Shown piece after piece: positions 8,149 through 15,834 of a stretch of DNA of 64,000 nucleotides; position 1 is the stretch's first letter; each line of letters begins with the position of its first letter. The translations under genes and the position numbers were made by a program. This stretch comes from an uncultured Alphaproteobacteria bacterium (GTDB lineage Bacteria > Pseudomonadota > Alphaproteobacteria > CAAHEQ01 > UBA3637): NCBI GenBank assembly GCA_934216505.1, contig CAKQBW010000001.1:1-64000 (forward strand). The letters are read 5' to 3'. The notes beneath the pieces are model-generated. The model saw only the letters and a program-made list of their open reading frames with translations, had not been told where the DNA came from and searched no databases.

Positions 8149-9513
8149 ATGGCAGCAACAACAATGGACCAACTCGTTTCTTTGTGTAAGCGACGGGGAT
8201 TTGTTTTCCAAAGTGCGGATATCTATGGCGGACTTCAAGGGGTTTATGATTACGGTCCATTGGGTGTAGAATTGAAAAACAATTTAAAGGCTGCGTGGTG
8301 GCGGGCGATGGTTTATGAACGGGATGATGTGGAAGGATTAGATGCGTCCATTTTGACCCTCCGTAAAGTCTTGCATTATTCGGGACATGAGGATACTTTT
8401 TCGGATCCGATGCAAGATTGCAAACGCTGTAAGGCGCGCTTTCGGGCGGATCATATCAAAGACGGAAAATGCCCCGAATGTGGCTCAACGGATTTGACGG
8501 AACCTCGGCCCTTTAATTTGATGTTTAAAACGAATGTGGGCCCGATAGATGATGGGTCTGTTTTTGCGTATTTGCGTCCTGAAACGGCTCAGGCAATTTT
8601 TACGCAATTTAAAAATGTGGTGGATTCTACTTCCCGTAAAGTTCCCTTTGGAATTGCCCAAATTGGGAAAACTTTTCGTAATGAAATTACTCCCCGTAAT
8701 TTTATTTTTCGGGTGCGAGAATTTGAACAAATGGAATTAGAATTTTTTGTGAAGCCAGGAACTGATTTGGACTGGATTGAAAAGTGGCGTGAGATACGGT
8801 TAAAATGGTGGCAAGATCAAGGACTTGATTTATCTAAAATGCATGTTCATGATATTGCTAAAGAAGATTTAGCGCATTATTCCAAAAAGACCTATGACTT
8901 GGAATACCAATTCCCCCATGGTTTGGAAGAATTGGAAGGGATTGCAGATCGCCAAGATTATGATTTGGGCAATCATACCCGTTATCAGGACGAATTAAAT
9001 TTGTCGGCAAAAGTGCATAAAAATCCGGATTCTACGGCGAAGTTGGCTGTTTTTGATGATGAAGAACATAAATGGATTGTTCCTTTTGTGATTGAACCTT
9101 CGGCGGGGGTTGATCGGGCTTTCTTGGCCGTGATGACAGAGGCCTATAATGAAGAAAAACTGCCTAACGGAGAAACAAGAACTGTTTTGAAATTAAAGAA
9201 GCATTTGGCGCCGGTGAAAGTGGCGGTTATTCCCTTAAAGCGCAACAACGAAAAGATTGTGGCTTTGGCGCATCAAATCAAATCGGATTTACTTAAAACA
9301 GGCATTGGTCGGGTGATGTTGGAAGAATCAGGGAATATCGGTAAAGCCTATCGCCGTCATGACGAAATAGGGACACCTCTTTGTATTACAGTTGATTTTG
9401 AATCTATTGAACAAAGTCCCGCAACGGTTACTTTGCGTAATCGGGACACGATGGCGCAAGAACGTATTGCTGTGGCGGATTTACCCAAGTATTTAAAAGA
9501 GTTTTTTATGTAA
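8149..9513 (+). CDS. glyS: Glycine--tRNA ligase, single-chain (alpha2) type
   Basis: 454-aa class II synthetase charging tRNA-Gly. The N terminus ([16 protein letters not shown]) and the [13 protein letters not shown] block are typical of the homodimeric GlyRS shared by eukaryotes, archaea and some bacteria. Motif 2 region [19 protein letters not shown] and motif 3 region [13 protein letters not shown] are intact; an internal Cys4-like segment CKRCKARF...CPECGS lies near residue 90-110. The C-terminal anticodon-binding domain is present. Most alphaproteobacteria use the unrelated alpha2beta2 GlyQ/GlyS, so this form is noteworthy. Strong ribosome site and own promoter. Confidence 0.93.
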   Translation: MAATTMDQLVSLCKRRGFVFQSADIYGGLQGVYDYGPLGVELKNNLKAAWWRAMVYERDDVEGLDASILTLRKVLHYSGHEDTFSDPMQDCKRCKARFRADHIKDGKCPECGSTDLTEPRPFNLMFKTNVGPIDDGSVFAYLRPETAQAIFTQFKNVVDSTSRKVPFGIAQIGKTFRNEITPRNFIFRVREFEQMELEFFVKPGTDLDWIEKWREIRLKWWQDQGLDLSKMHVHDIAKEDLAHYSKKTYDLEYQFPHGLEELEGIADRQDYDLGNHTRYQDELNLSAKVHKNPDSTAKLAVFDDEEHKWIVPFVIEPSAGVDRAFLAVMTEAYNEEKLPNGETRTVLKLKKHLAPVKVAVIPLKRNNEKIVALAHQIKSDLLKTGIGRVMLEESGNIGKAYRRHDEIGTPLCITVDFESIEQSPATVTLRNRDTMAQERIAVADLPKYLKEFFM

Positions 9514-9522
9514 GGATTTTTG

Positions 9523-9669
9523 ATGAATACATTGATTGATGACGACAGCCAAATGGAGTATCTGCGTCAGTATAATTTGAAGAAGAAACAACAAATTGAA
9601 CGCAGAAAAGAGAAACGCCGTGTTCTTTTGGAAAAAATGAAGTACCTTTTAAAAAGTAGAGTACGATAA
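9523..9669 (+). CDS. Small basic protein, 48 aa, unknown
   Basis: A 48-codon frame starts with ATG, preceded by AAGGATTTTTG, 10 nt after the glycyl-tRNA synthetase stop. Its TAA overlaps the ATG of the next gene (TAATG). The product is acidic at the N terminus and strongly basic after residue 20 (KKKQQIERRKEKRR), predicted mostly helical. I do not recognise a family. Tight coupling on both sides supports it being translated, either as a protein or to couple the alpha/beta hydrolase to glyS. Confidence 0.5.
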   Translation: MNTLIDDDSQMEYLRQYNLKKKQQIERRKEKRRVLLEKMKYLLKSRVR

Positions 9670-10418
9670 TGCGCACACCGAAATACACATCAGGAGATGA
9701 TTTTGCTCGACCTGACATCAATTTTAATACAGACAGGCGGATTATTTTTTTTACAGGTTTAGGTTTGCCGATGCGCAACCAAGGCGAACCTTTTATTCGG
9801 CGTTTTGCCCTTTTAAATCATATCAGTTATTTGGCGTTGGACTTTGATGCCATTACCGCCGATAAAACAGAAAAAGAAAATTTTGGTTTAGAAACAGCCT
9901 TTGAACGAGCTATGGACAAAATATCAAAATTAAAGGAGGAACGACTGATATTGTTAGGGCCTTGTTTTGGAGGATTGATGGCCTATCGTGTGGCTCAAAA
10001 TTTTCCTCAAAAAGTAGAATCCATGATTATATCATCTCCCCTTATTGATTTTGAACAAGGGGCTTTATCACAGCATATTGATGGAGTTTTGACAAAACGG
10101 GATAAAAAATTAAGACGACTTTCTTTGGATAAAACATTAATGGAAAGAATGGTCAATTTTCATAAAATTGTTTTGGCGGCTTCGCATAAATATGGACAAA
10201 TTCCTATTAAATCAGCCTATGATGGTCCTATTCATATTTTACATGGAGAAAACGATAGACTTGTTCCTGTGGCAAATTCCTTTACAATACAAAACTCGTT
10301 AAATCGTCCCAATATTAATATCCAAGTTGTTTCTCAAGGAAAACATAATTTTGATGTTTCCTTGAATAATAAAATGAAGTTTTCAATAGCTGCCCTGAAA
10401 AAGCAAATTAGTAGATAA
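9669..10418 (+). CDS. Alpha/beta hydrolase
   Basis: 249 aa with an alpha/beta-hydrolase core. The nucleophile elbow reads GPCFGG, i.e. Cys in place of Ser as in dienelactone-hydrolase-like members; the acid is probably the Asp in HGENDRLVP and the base the His in GKHNF. The oxyanion strand is FFTGLGLPMRNQG. The substrate is unknown. The start codon overlaps the stop of the 48-aa ORF. Lower GC than miaB/glyS is my impression from the AT-rich wobble positions, but was not computed. Confidence 0.7.
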   Translation: MRTPKYTSGDDFARPDINFNTDRRIIFFTGLGLPMRNQGEPFIRRFALLNHISYLALDFDAITADKTEKENFGLETAFERAMDKISKLKEERLILLGPCFGGLMAYRVAQNFPQKVESMIISSPLIDFEQGALSQHIDGVLTKRDKKLRRLSLDKTLMERMVNFHKIVLAASHKYGQIPIKSAYDGPIHILHGENDRLVPVANSFTIQNSLNRPNINIQVVSQGKHNFDVSLNNKMKFSIAALKKQISR

Positions 10419-10582
10419 TAGTTAGGACTGTAATACAATTTTGGGTCTCCTAATTCCCTACAGCGCAGGAAAAAAATGATATATGAAGTGCTTGTAGTTA
10501 TTTTGAGATATCTTTTTGATTTATAAACCTAAACGGGCGGGGGCTTTATATCCATGTAAATAGTTGTCGTTTTTGATAAAAA

Positions 10583-10611
10583 TTGACAAAAGTACGATCT
10601 TGCGATATAAT
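10583..10611 (+). promoter_or_regulatory. Consensus promoter of archaemetzincin-like gene
   Basis: TTGACA (10583-10588), 17 bp, TATAAT (10606-10611): a full consensus pair, 20 bp before the ATG at 10632 with AAGGAAA as ribosome site. The preceding 160 bases (10419-10582) show no gene or clear structure. Confidence 0.85.
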
Positions 10612-10631
10612 ATGCTCTGTAAGGAAACAAT

Positions 10632-11432
10632 ATGCCCACAATTAAGAACATTTTTATTGTACACCAAGAAGGAATGAAAGCTTTAGTTCCCTATGTTAAA
10701 TCTGCTTTAAATGATGTGATGAACTGTTTTCCGCAGTATAAAGAGTACTTCCCCATCATAAATTTGGGGAATTGGAAGTCAGACCACGCTTATGTTCAAA
10801 GAAATGGAGAACTCTTACTAAAGCCATACGAAAGCATGGAATGGTATTTAAGTCGTGCAAAAAGAAAAGCAATTGAGGAAGGACGTTGGCAAAGAACTAG
10901 ACAAATCAACGTTCAACGAATGCTGGATGATATGGCGAATGACCCATATCGCAGTCAAATTCCCCAATGGAGTATCAACTTAACAAAACATGATTTATAT
11001 GGTGGAGCTGCTGCAAATTTTTGCTTGGGTGTTACAAATCCTGATGCTTATAGCATTATTTCCACAAGTCGTTTTGCGATAAACAATCGTAGTCAGATGG
11101 GATTGGAAAACTTTTTAACGACTGTTCAACATGAATTTGGACATATATTGGGTGTCACAGAAAGAGAACGCCCCAATGTTTATGATTCTTTGGGAAGACA
11201 TTGTTCAACCCCAGGATGCATTATGCAACAAAGGTTGGATGGGAATGTTAGTGATTTAACCAAAGCAAGATTGGAAAGAAAGACCAGAGGGGAAGCCCCA
11301 ATTTGTTCCTGCTGTATAACGCAAGGACGTAAAAACTTGTTTAGACTTTATGCACAGAATGAAAGAAGAAATAACCCCAGTTGTCCTTTTGGTCCTTATG
11401 GCCCCAATGGTGGAAATGGCAGACGGGATTAA
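10632..11432 (+). CDS. Archaemetzincin-like zinc metalloprotease
   Basis: 266 aa, no signal peptide. The active-site helix is HEFGHILG, followed after an insertion by HCSTPGCIMQQ and later CSCC. The order HExxHxxG ... CxxxxCxM ... CxxC is the archaemetzincin (AMZ) signature, where the cysteines form a second structural zinc site and the Met makes the metzincin Met-turn. Spacing differs from canonical AMZ: about 13 extra residues separate the helix from the first Cys, and 26 residues separate Met and CxxC. The tail is Gly/Pro/Asn-rich. It has its own consensus promoter and overlaps the convergent ABC-exporter gene by 4 nt. Substrate unknown. Confidence 0.72.
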   Translation: MPTIKNIFIVHQEGMKALVPYVKSALNDVMNCFPQYKEYFPIINLGNWKSDHAYVQRNGELLLKPYESMEWYLSRAKRKAIEEGRWQRTRQINVQRMLDDMANDPYRSQIPQWSINLTKHDLYGGAAANFCLGVTNPDAYSIISTSRFAINNRSQMGLENFLTTVQHEFGHILGVTERERPNVYDSLGRHCSTPGCIMQQRLDGNVSDLTKARLERKTRGEAPICSCCITQGRKNLFRLYAQNERRNNPSCPFGPYGPNGGNGRRD

Positions 11433-13204
11433 TCCATAAACAAAGCCTTGTATTTTTTGAGGCGTTTATAGGTTTTGGATCTTTCATTGGTCATCAGCTT
11501 TTTGGGTGTGCCATCTTCCACAATCTGTCCGTTTTCCAACAAAAGAATACGGTTAGCACTGGCGATTTCCGCTGGCACATTGCTAGCAAAAATAACAGTC
11601 GGCTTTTGACCTTTGACTTTGGACAGGTTCTTAATCCCCTCCAACACTTTCGTTTGGGCATTTGTATCCAAGTTGGCGGTTGGTTCATCCATGATGATGA
11701 GCGATGTATAGCGTAGAAGAGCTCTTGCCAAAGATAAGCGTTGCTTTTGTCCTGCCGATAAAGCAGTCACTTTGCTGTCAATTCCTTTTTCTTTTCGTGT
11801 AATTTCATCCAGCAGGTTCGCAGATTGTAAGGCTTGATACAGCTCTGCATCCGTTGCTTTTGGATTGAACATCAGCAGGTTTTCCTTGATGGTCTTCTGA
11901 CTCCAAAACGTGGGATGCTGGTCAATGTAGGTCAGATTATCCCGTAAAGATTCCCGTGAAATCCCTTGCACATTTTTACCATTATAGAGGACTTTCCCCG
12001 ATTGGATTTCATAGGCGTGTTGCATCACGTTAATCAAGGTGGATTTCCCCATACCCGAGTTCCCGATAATAGCCACCCGTGATCCCGCCTTGATTTTTAA
12101 GGAAAGGTTATTCAAAACAGGGGATTTTTCCTCTGGATAAGTGAAGCATACCTTTTCCAAAGCAATCTCTTTAATGGTGGACAGTTTTCCCTTTCCAACC
12201 TTGGGGGATAATGATGTATCATAATCCATTTGCTTATTTAAGTTGATGTAATTCATACCAGTTAAATGAAGCCATTTAAATCTATTGGAAACATGGGACA
12301 TATAATTCAAAACATCAAACCCAAGTCCCGTCAGCATCACATAAACGCCAATATTCTGCTTTTCAAAAGCTAGATGAATCGCAATAAAAACAATCAACAG
12401 ATAGCTAATAATATTTAAAGACATTGGAAGTAAAGACAATAAAATTTGTTGACGGCGATATTTAAAATTCAATTCATGAAAGGCTTCGTATTTTTGCCCC
12501 AATTCATTTAAAGTTTGCCTTTCAATGCCCAGCATGCGGATATTGCCTGCATTTTCCAACATATCCTCACGAATTGTATCGTTTGTTGTTTCGGCATTAA
12601 TCACATTACTCATGTTTTCTTTAACTTTTTGATTGAGCCAGATATTTAAGACACAATAACAAAAAGAAAGAATAAAAATAACCCCAGACCATATGGGAAG
12701 AAGACCAAGCAATAAAACAGAAGAAGCAATTAAATGGAAGAAGGGGAACGAAATTTTGGAAAGATGATTGACCATATTTTCACCATTTCTGCCAATTCTG
12801 GGGATCAAACTCACAGCCTTTTGGCGGAAATCCGAAGAAAGAAGAAGGGGTGGCATATTAAAAAATGCTTTTGTTTTTTCTTGGCAAAAAAGAGTGCTAT
12901 ACCTGCGAAAAACAACTTCTGTAAACCAATCGGCTGCCTCGTAAAGCCAATCCAGCGAATGAAATGCAAACACGTACAAAACAGTCCAAGTAATTAAAAT
13001 CCCTGTCATAACGCTGGCAGAAAGTGAATTTTGCAGGGTGTTTAGTACCTTGGCGGATAAAACGGGAATCAAAGCCCCCAAACCCGCTGAAATTCCGAAC
13101 AAAACAACAACCAACAGAAAGGCTCTTTTATCCTTTTTGGGGGCAGATAAACAAATCCCTAACGCTTCCTTGATAAACAGAAAATTAGATGTTTTTTCTT
13201 TCAT
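11429..13204 (-). CDS. ABC exporter, fused membrane and ATPase domains, H-loop altered
   Basis: 591 aa with six predicted membrane helices in the first ~320 residues and a C-terminal ATPase: Walker A GNSGMGKST, Q-loop YIDQHPTFW, signature LSAGQKQRLSLARAL, Walker B LIIMDEPT. After the D-loop the switch region reads VIFASNVPAEI; the position of the usual H-loop His appears to be Ser, so one ATP site may be inefficient or the protein may pair with another half-transporter. Substrate unknown. It starts in a 4-nt ATGA overlap with the kinase-like gene, so the two are translationally coupled. Confidence 0.82.
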   Translation of the reverse strand: MKEKTSNFLFIKEALGICLSAPKKDKRAFLLVVVLFGISAGLGALIPVLSAKVLNTLQNSLSASVMTGILITWTVLYVFAFHSLDWLYEAADWFTEVVFRRYSTLFCQEKTKAFFNMPPLLLSSDFRQKAVSLIPRIGRNGENMVNHLSKISFPFFHLIASSVLLLGLLPIWSGVIFILSFCYCVLNIWLNQKVKENMSNVINAETTNDTIREDMLENAGNIRMLGIERQTLNELGQKYEAFHELNFKYRRQQILLSLLPMSLNIISYLLIVFIAIHLAFEKQNIGVYVMLTGLGFDVLNYMSHVSNRFKWLHLTGMNYINLNKQMDYDTSLSPKVGKGKLSTIKEIALEKVCFTYPEEKSPVLNNLSLKIKAGSRVAIIGNSGMGKSTLINVMQHAYEIQSGKVLYNGKNVQGISRESLRDNLTYIDQHPTFWSQKTIKENLLMFNPKATDAELYQALQSANLLDEITRKEKGIDSKVTALSAGQKQRLSLARALLRYTSLIIMDEPTANLDTNAQTKVLEGIKNLSKVKGQKPTVIFASNVPAEIASANRILLLENGQIVEDGTPKKLMTNERSKTYKRLKKYKALFMD

Positions 13205-14178
13205 TGTCTCCCCTTACTTTTAGTTGTTTTTGTTTGTTTTGTATCAGCTAGGACTTTTCGCCTGGAAAGGTACTCTTTAAAGGCATCCTCTGGTTTTCTC
13301 CCCCAATCCTTTAGCCAACGGGCTTGATTATTTAAAATCGCTGCTTTCATAAACAGGTCTAGTTTTTCCATGGAAATAGGACAAGGGTGTTTTGATTTTT
13401 GTGTCAAAACATTGTACTTATCTACAACTCCTGATAAGAAATCTTTTGGAAAAACTGGTCCACCAAAATGGCAAAAATCATTATAAATATTTCCAACAAA
13501 AGAATATTCATAATCAATGATACTTAAACGTTTTTTATCAGAATCATACAAAACATTTTCTGGGCATAAATCATTGTGAACCAATACACAAATTTCATCA
13601 CTTGTATCTCGGGTTTTCATTTTATCCACGATTGATTTCATATGCTTTTTTAAGCTCTCAGAAGCAAATGGTGAAAAAGCTTGAACAACCTTATCCAGAT
13701 TTTGAGCAATATTGACATCCAAAAATGAAGAGGCTTTTTTACCAATATTTTCGTGTTCTGGAATATTTGATAGCCCCTTTGGGGATTCCAAACTCTTTTG
13801 ATGAGAATAGTTCAAAAATTCAGCAAATTCCTGCTGAACCCTTTGCTGTGTTAAAGGGGATAATGTAGAATACAAAGATTCATCTAATTGTTCCCCTGCA
13901 TAAGGTGCTAAAATATACCCTTCCTGATAAAATGTTCGGGTGGGAAGATTTAGTTTGCCAGAATAGCTTTTTTGAAGATATTTTTGAATTTCCGTTTCTT
14001 TTTGAACTTTTTCCTGAAAAGCGGGGAAATCTTTTTTATTCAGTATCCGCAAAGCAACACTTTGTTCGTGAGTCTTTGGAGATTCCAAATAAAGCACCTC
14101 TAACCTTTTGGAATAAGGCACTTTTTTAAGGATTTGATACTCCTCTGTTCTCAGTGTTAAATTCGCCTTTTGAGGCAT
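13201..14178 (-). CDS. Phosphotransferase (APH/choline-kinase-like) family protein
   Basis: 325-aa kinase-fold protein. The Brenner motif VHNDLCPENVLY supplies the catalytic Asp and Mg-binding Asn; IIDYEY is the DFG-equivalent. This arrangement is closest to the choline/ethanolamine kinase and aminoglycoside phosphotransferase superfamily; no specific substrate can be read. The ATG at 14178 is preferred because AAGGAGGGA lies just upstream; an ATG at 14193 lacks a ribosome site. It is followed with ATGA overlap by the ABC exporter, suggesting phosphorylation of, or protection from, an exported compound (inference). Confidence 0.75.
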   Translation of the reverse strand: MPQKANLTLRTEEYQILKKVPYSKRLEVLYLESPKTHEQSVALRILNKKDFPAFQEKVQKETEIQKYLQKSYSGKLNLPTRTFYQEGYILAPYAGEQLDESLYSTLSPLTQQRVQQEFAEFLNYSHQKSLESPKGLSNIPEHENIGKKASSFLDVNIAQNLDKVVQAFSPFASESLKKHMKSIVDKMKTRDTSDEICVLVHNDLCPENVLYDSDKKRLSIIDYEYSFVGNIYNDFCHFGGPVFPKDFLSGVVDKYNVLTQKSKHPCPISMEKLDLFMKAAILNNQARWLKDWGRKPEDAFKEYLSRRKVLADTKQTKTTKSKGRQ

Positions 14179-14205
14179 AGTCCCTCCTTTCATTCAATTT
14201 ATATC

Positions 14206-14234
14206 ATTATATTCGTAAAATTCATAAAAAACAA
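14206..14234 (-). promoter_or_regulatory. Promoter of kinase/ABC exporter operon
   Basis: On the minus strand TTGTTT (14229-14234), 17 bp, TATAAT (14206-14211), 28 bp before the chosen start codon. Confidence 0.6.
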
Positions 14235-14289
14235 GCACAAAATGCTGGACAAATTAGGATTTTATGGTACTATATACACATATTCATCT

Positions 14290-14306
14290 AAAAGGTTGTT
14301 CCTTTT
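14290..14306 (-). terminator. Possible weak terminator of tRNA-Pro
   Basis: AAAAGG TTGTT CCTTTT hairpin starting 6 nt beyond the tRNA 3' end. It is short, and its U run on the minus strand is brief. Confidence 0.3.
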
Positions 14307-14311
14307 ATAAT

Positions 14312-14388
14312 TGGTCGGAGCGACTGGATTCGAACCAGCGACACCTTGCTCCCAAAGCAAGTACTCTACCAGGCTGAGCTACGCTCCG
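14312..14388 (-). tRNA. tRNA-Pro (anticodon TGG)
   Basis: Cloverleaf of 77 nt on the minus strand including the encoded CCA. Acceptor stem CGGAGCG pairs with CGCTCCG; D-arm GCTCAGCCTGGTAGAGT; anticodon stem CTTGC/GCAAG with loop TTTGGGA giving anticodon TGG, which reads CCA and other Pro codons; T-arm CTGGTTCGAATCCAG. It has its own promoter on the minus strand (14402-14430) and borders the accessory patch at 9669-14178. Confidence 0.97.
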
Positions 14389-14401
14389 AAAAAACACAAC
14401 T

Positions 14402-14430
14402 ATTTTACCCTGACTTCTAAAAAAAAGCAA
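14402..14430 (-). promoter_or_regulatory. Promoter of tRNA-Pro
   Basis: Minus strand TTGCTT (14425-14430), 17 bp, TAAAAT (14402-14407), ending 13 bp before the mature tRNA 5' end. Between here and 14596 I see no gene: AT-rich sequence only. Confidence 0.7.
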
Positions 14431-14596
14431 GTCTTTTTATGAAAAATTTTTATTTTTTAACTTTAAAGAAAAAAATTATCCCTTTATAATTTGTAATAAT
14501 GGCTTTTCTCTATACCTCTTTTTGAGTTGATGTAAGAGGAAATGAGGCGACTTCCTTGTAAATCAGGAGGGAAAAATTATTTAATAAAAAAAATAC

Positions 14597-14625
14597 TTGA
14601 CAAATAAAAAACATTGTGATATAAT
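14597..14625 (+). promoter_or_regulatory. Very strong promoter of small RNA
   Basis: TTGACA (14597-14602), 17 bp, TATAAT (14620-14625), with an extended -10 TG one base upstream (14617-14618). It is a full consensus on every element and is not followed by any open frame. Start of transcription expected near 14632. Confidence 0.88.
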
Positions 14626-14631
14626 GGGTCT

Positions 14632-14765
14632 TGTTCCGAAAGCGGAATCAGATGTTTGTGTCATTTAGTCTCCCTATAAACGAACATCTGCGCAAAATTG
14701 GCGAAACCTCCCCCTTTTTTTATTCGCCGTTTTGCACCCCCGTCTGAAAAGGCGGGGATTTTTTT
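14632..14765 (+). ncRNA. Candidate small RNA with anti-Shine-Dalgarno loops
   Basis: About 134 nt between the consensus promoter and an intrinsic terminator, with no plausible ORF. Four hairpins can be drawn by eye. H1: TTCCG/CGGAA (634-647 of the 14-kb block). H2: CAGATGTT/AACATCTG (14649-14656 with 14683-14690), apical loop containing TCTCCC. H3: GCAAAA..GGCGAA with TTCGCC..TTTTGC (14692-14735), loop ACCTCCCCC plus a T run. H4: terminator. C-rich CCUCC-type loops are the hallmark of alphaproteobacterial riboregulators that pair with ribosome binding sites. It does not match SRP, 6S or tmRNA signatures. Located directly upstream of dksA's own promoter. Confidence 0.75.
14738..14765 (+). terminator. 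Intrinsic terminator of the small RNA
   Basis: CCCCGTCT-GAAA-AGGCGGGG (one T/G wobble) followed by ATTTTTTT: GC-rich 8-bp stem, GNRA-type loop and U run. Confidence 0.92.
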
Positions 14766-14784
14766 ATAAAAAAATATTTTTCAC

Positions 14785-14813
14785 TTGACTTTTTGAAGAA
14801 AATAAGCTATTTA
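14785..14813 (+). promoter_or_regulatory. Promoter of dksA
   Basis: TTGACT (14785-14790), 17 bp, TATTTA (14808-14813), 30 bp before the start codon. It begins 20 nt after the small-RNA terminator, so dksA is transcribed separately. Confidence 0.6.
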
Positions 14814-14842
14814 CCTTTTTGACTTTAACAAAGGAGGGCCTT

Positions 14843-15262
14843 ATGACTATGAAACTCCCCAAAGGCTATAAGCCATCGGAAGACGAAGAATATATGTGCA
14901 AGCGTCATCTTGAGTATTTTCGTCAAAAGTTGGAAGATTATCGTTCCGATTTATTTCGTGAAGCCAAGCGTTTATTCGTTGAATTACAGGAAACTGAATT
15001 GCAAGAACCTGATATGAATGATAGGGCTAGTAATGAAGTGGATCAATTGATTGATATGCATTCTCGGGATCGCATTCGTCAGATGATTGATAAAATTGAC
15101 GCTGCTTTGGATCGCATTAAAAAAGGAACTTATGGTTATTGTTTGGTCAGTGGAGAACCGATTGGTTTGCAACGGTTGAATGCACGACCTATGGCTACCC
15201 TGTGTTTAGAAGAACAAGAAAAAAGGGAAAGACGTGATCGTGAATATGCCAAACGGGACTGA
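14843..15262 (+). CDS. dksA: RNA polymerase-binding transcription factor DksA
   Basis: 139-aa DksA/TraR protein that binds the RNA polymerase secondary channel and, with ppGpp, adjusts rRNA and amino-acid promoters. A coiled-coil hairpin (about residues 15-90) is followed by the zinc-finger region GYCLVSGEPIGLQRLNARP...ATLCLEEQE. Only two of the four E. coli zinc cysteines remain; this reduced form is characteristic of alphaproteobacterial DksA and should be zinc-independent. The ATG at 14843 has AAAGGAGGG 4-5 nt upstream; the TTG at 14819 upstream is not preferred. yacG overlaps its end. Confidence 0.93.
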   Translation: MTMKLPKGYKPSEDEEYMCKRHLEYFRQKLEDYRSDLFREAKRLFVELQETELQEPDMNDRASNEVDQLIDMHSRDRIRQMIDKIDAALDRIKKGTYGYCLVSGEPIGLQRLNARPMATLCLEEQEKRERRDREYAKRD

Positions 15263-15431
15263 TTCTTATTTGAAATGTCCTATTTGTGGTGCGCCCGCTG
15301 ATAAAAAATATACGCCCTTTTGCTCACGACACTGTGCAGATGTGGATTTAAGTCGGTGGTTGAAAGGGGTGTATGCGGTCCCGAGTGTGGAAAATAACCT
15401 TGAAGAAGAGGAAAATGTTCCCGAAAAATAA
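15246..15431 (+). CDS. yacG: DNA gyrase inhibitor YacG (zinc-ribbon)
   Basis: 61 aa with the YacG zinc ribbon: CPICGAP and FCSRHCADVDLSRWL, i.e. CxxC and CxxxC ligands plus the conserved DLxxWL. E. coli YacG binds GyrB and blocks DNA binding. The start is ambiguous between ATG 15246 and the upstream in-frame GTGs at 15234 and 15240; all overlap the end of dksA in another frame, so coupling to dksA is likely. Confidence 0.88.
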   Translation: MPNGTDSYLKCPICGAPADKKYTPFCSRHCADVDLSRWLKGVYAVPSVENNLEEEENVPEK

Positions 15432-15436
15432 TTTAC

Positions 15437-15465
15437 TTGTCTTTTGTATGAAAAAATGCTATGAC
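15437..15465 (+). promoter_or_regulatory. Promoter of yajC-secD-secF
   Basis: TTGTCT (15437-15442), 17 bp, TATGAC (15460-15465), with AAAGGAAA upstream of the yajC ATG. Confidence 0.55.
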
Positions 15466-15491
15466 ACTCTCAAATAAATGAAAGGAAAAAA

Positions 15492-15833
15492 ATGTTTATA
15501 ACTTCTGCTTTGGCGCAAACGGCGCAAACAATGCCTCAATCAGGGGGCGCAGATTTGATGTCTATTGTTATGCAATTTGTGGTTATTTTGGCGATTTTGT
15601 ATTTCGTCTTGATTCGTCCCCAACAAAAGAAAGTAAAAAAGCAGATGCAGATGTTGAACGCCATTCAATCGGGGGACAAAGTTTCTATTTCTGGGATTTT
15701 GGGGACGGTTGTCAAAGTCCATGAAAATGAACTGACAGTACGAATTGCCCCTGAAACAGAAATTCAAGTCTTGCGCTATTATATTAGTGATGTGTTGGAA
15801 AACGAAAAAGAATTAAAGAAAGAGGATAAATAA
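15492..15833 (+). CDS. yajC: Preprotein translocase subunit YajC
   Basis: 113 aa, one N-terminal membrane helix (around residues 23-41) ending in the family motif YFVLIRPQQKK, then a small cytoplasmic domain (GDKVSISGILGTVVKV). It associates with SecDF and YidC at the Sec translocon. It is immediately followed by secD (1-nt gap) in the canonical order. Confidence 0.95.
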   Translation: MFITSALAQTAQTMPQSGGADLMSIVMQFVVILAILYFVLIRPQQKKVKKQMQMLNAIQSGDKVSISGILGTVVKVHENELTVRIAPETEIQVLRYYISDVLENEKELKKEDK

Positions 15834-15834
15834 G

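Noticed and set aside
14632..14765. Identity as 6S RNA, SRP RNA or tmRNA
   Set aside because: No long bubble-containing hairpin, no SRP apical GGAAG/AGCA motif, no tRNA-like ends or tag frame.
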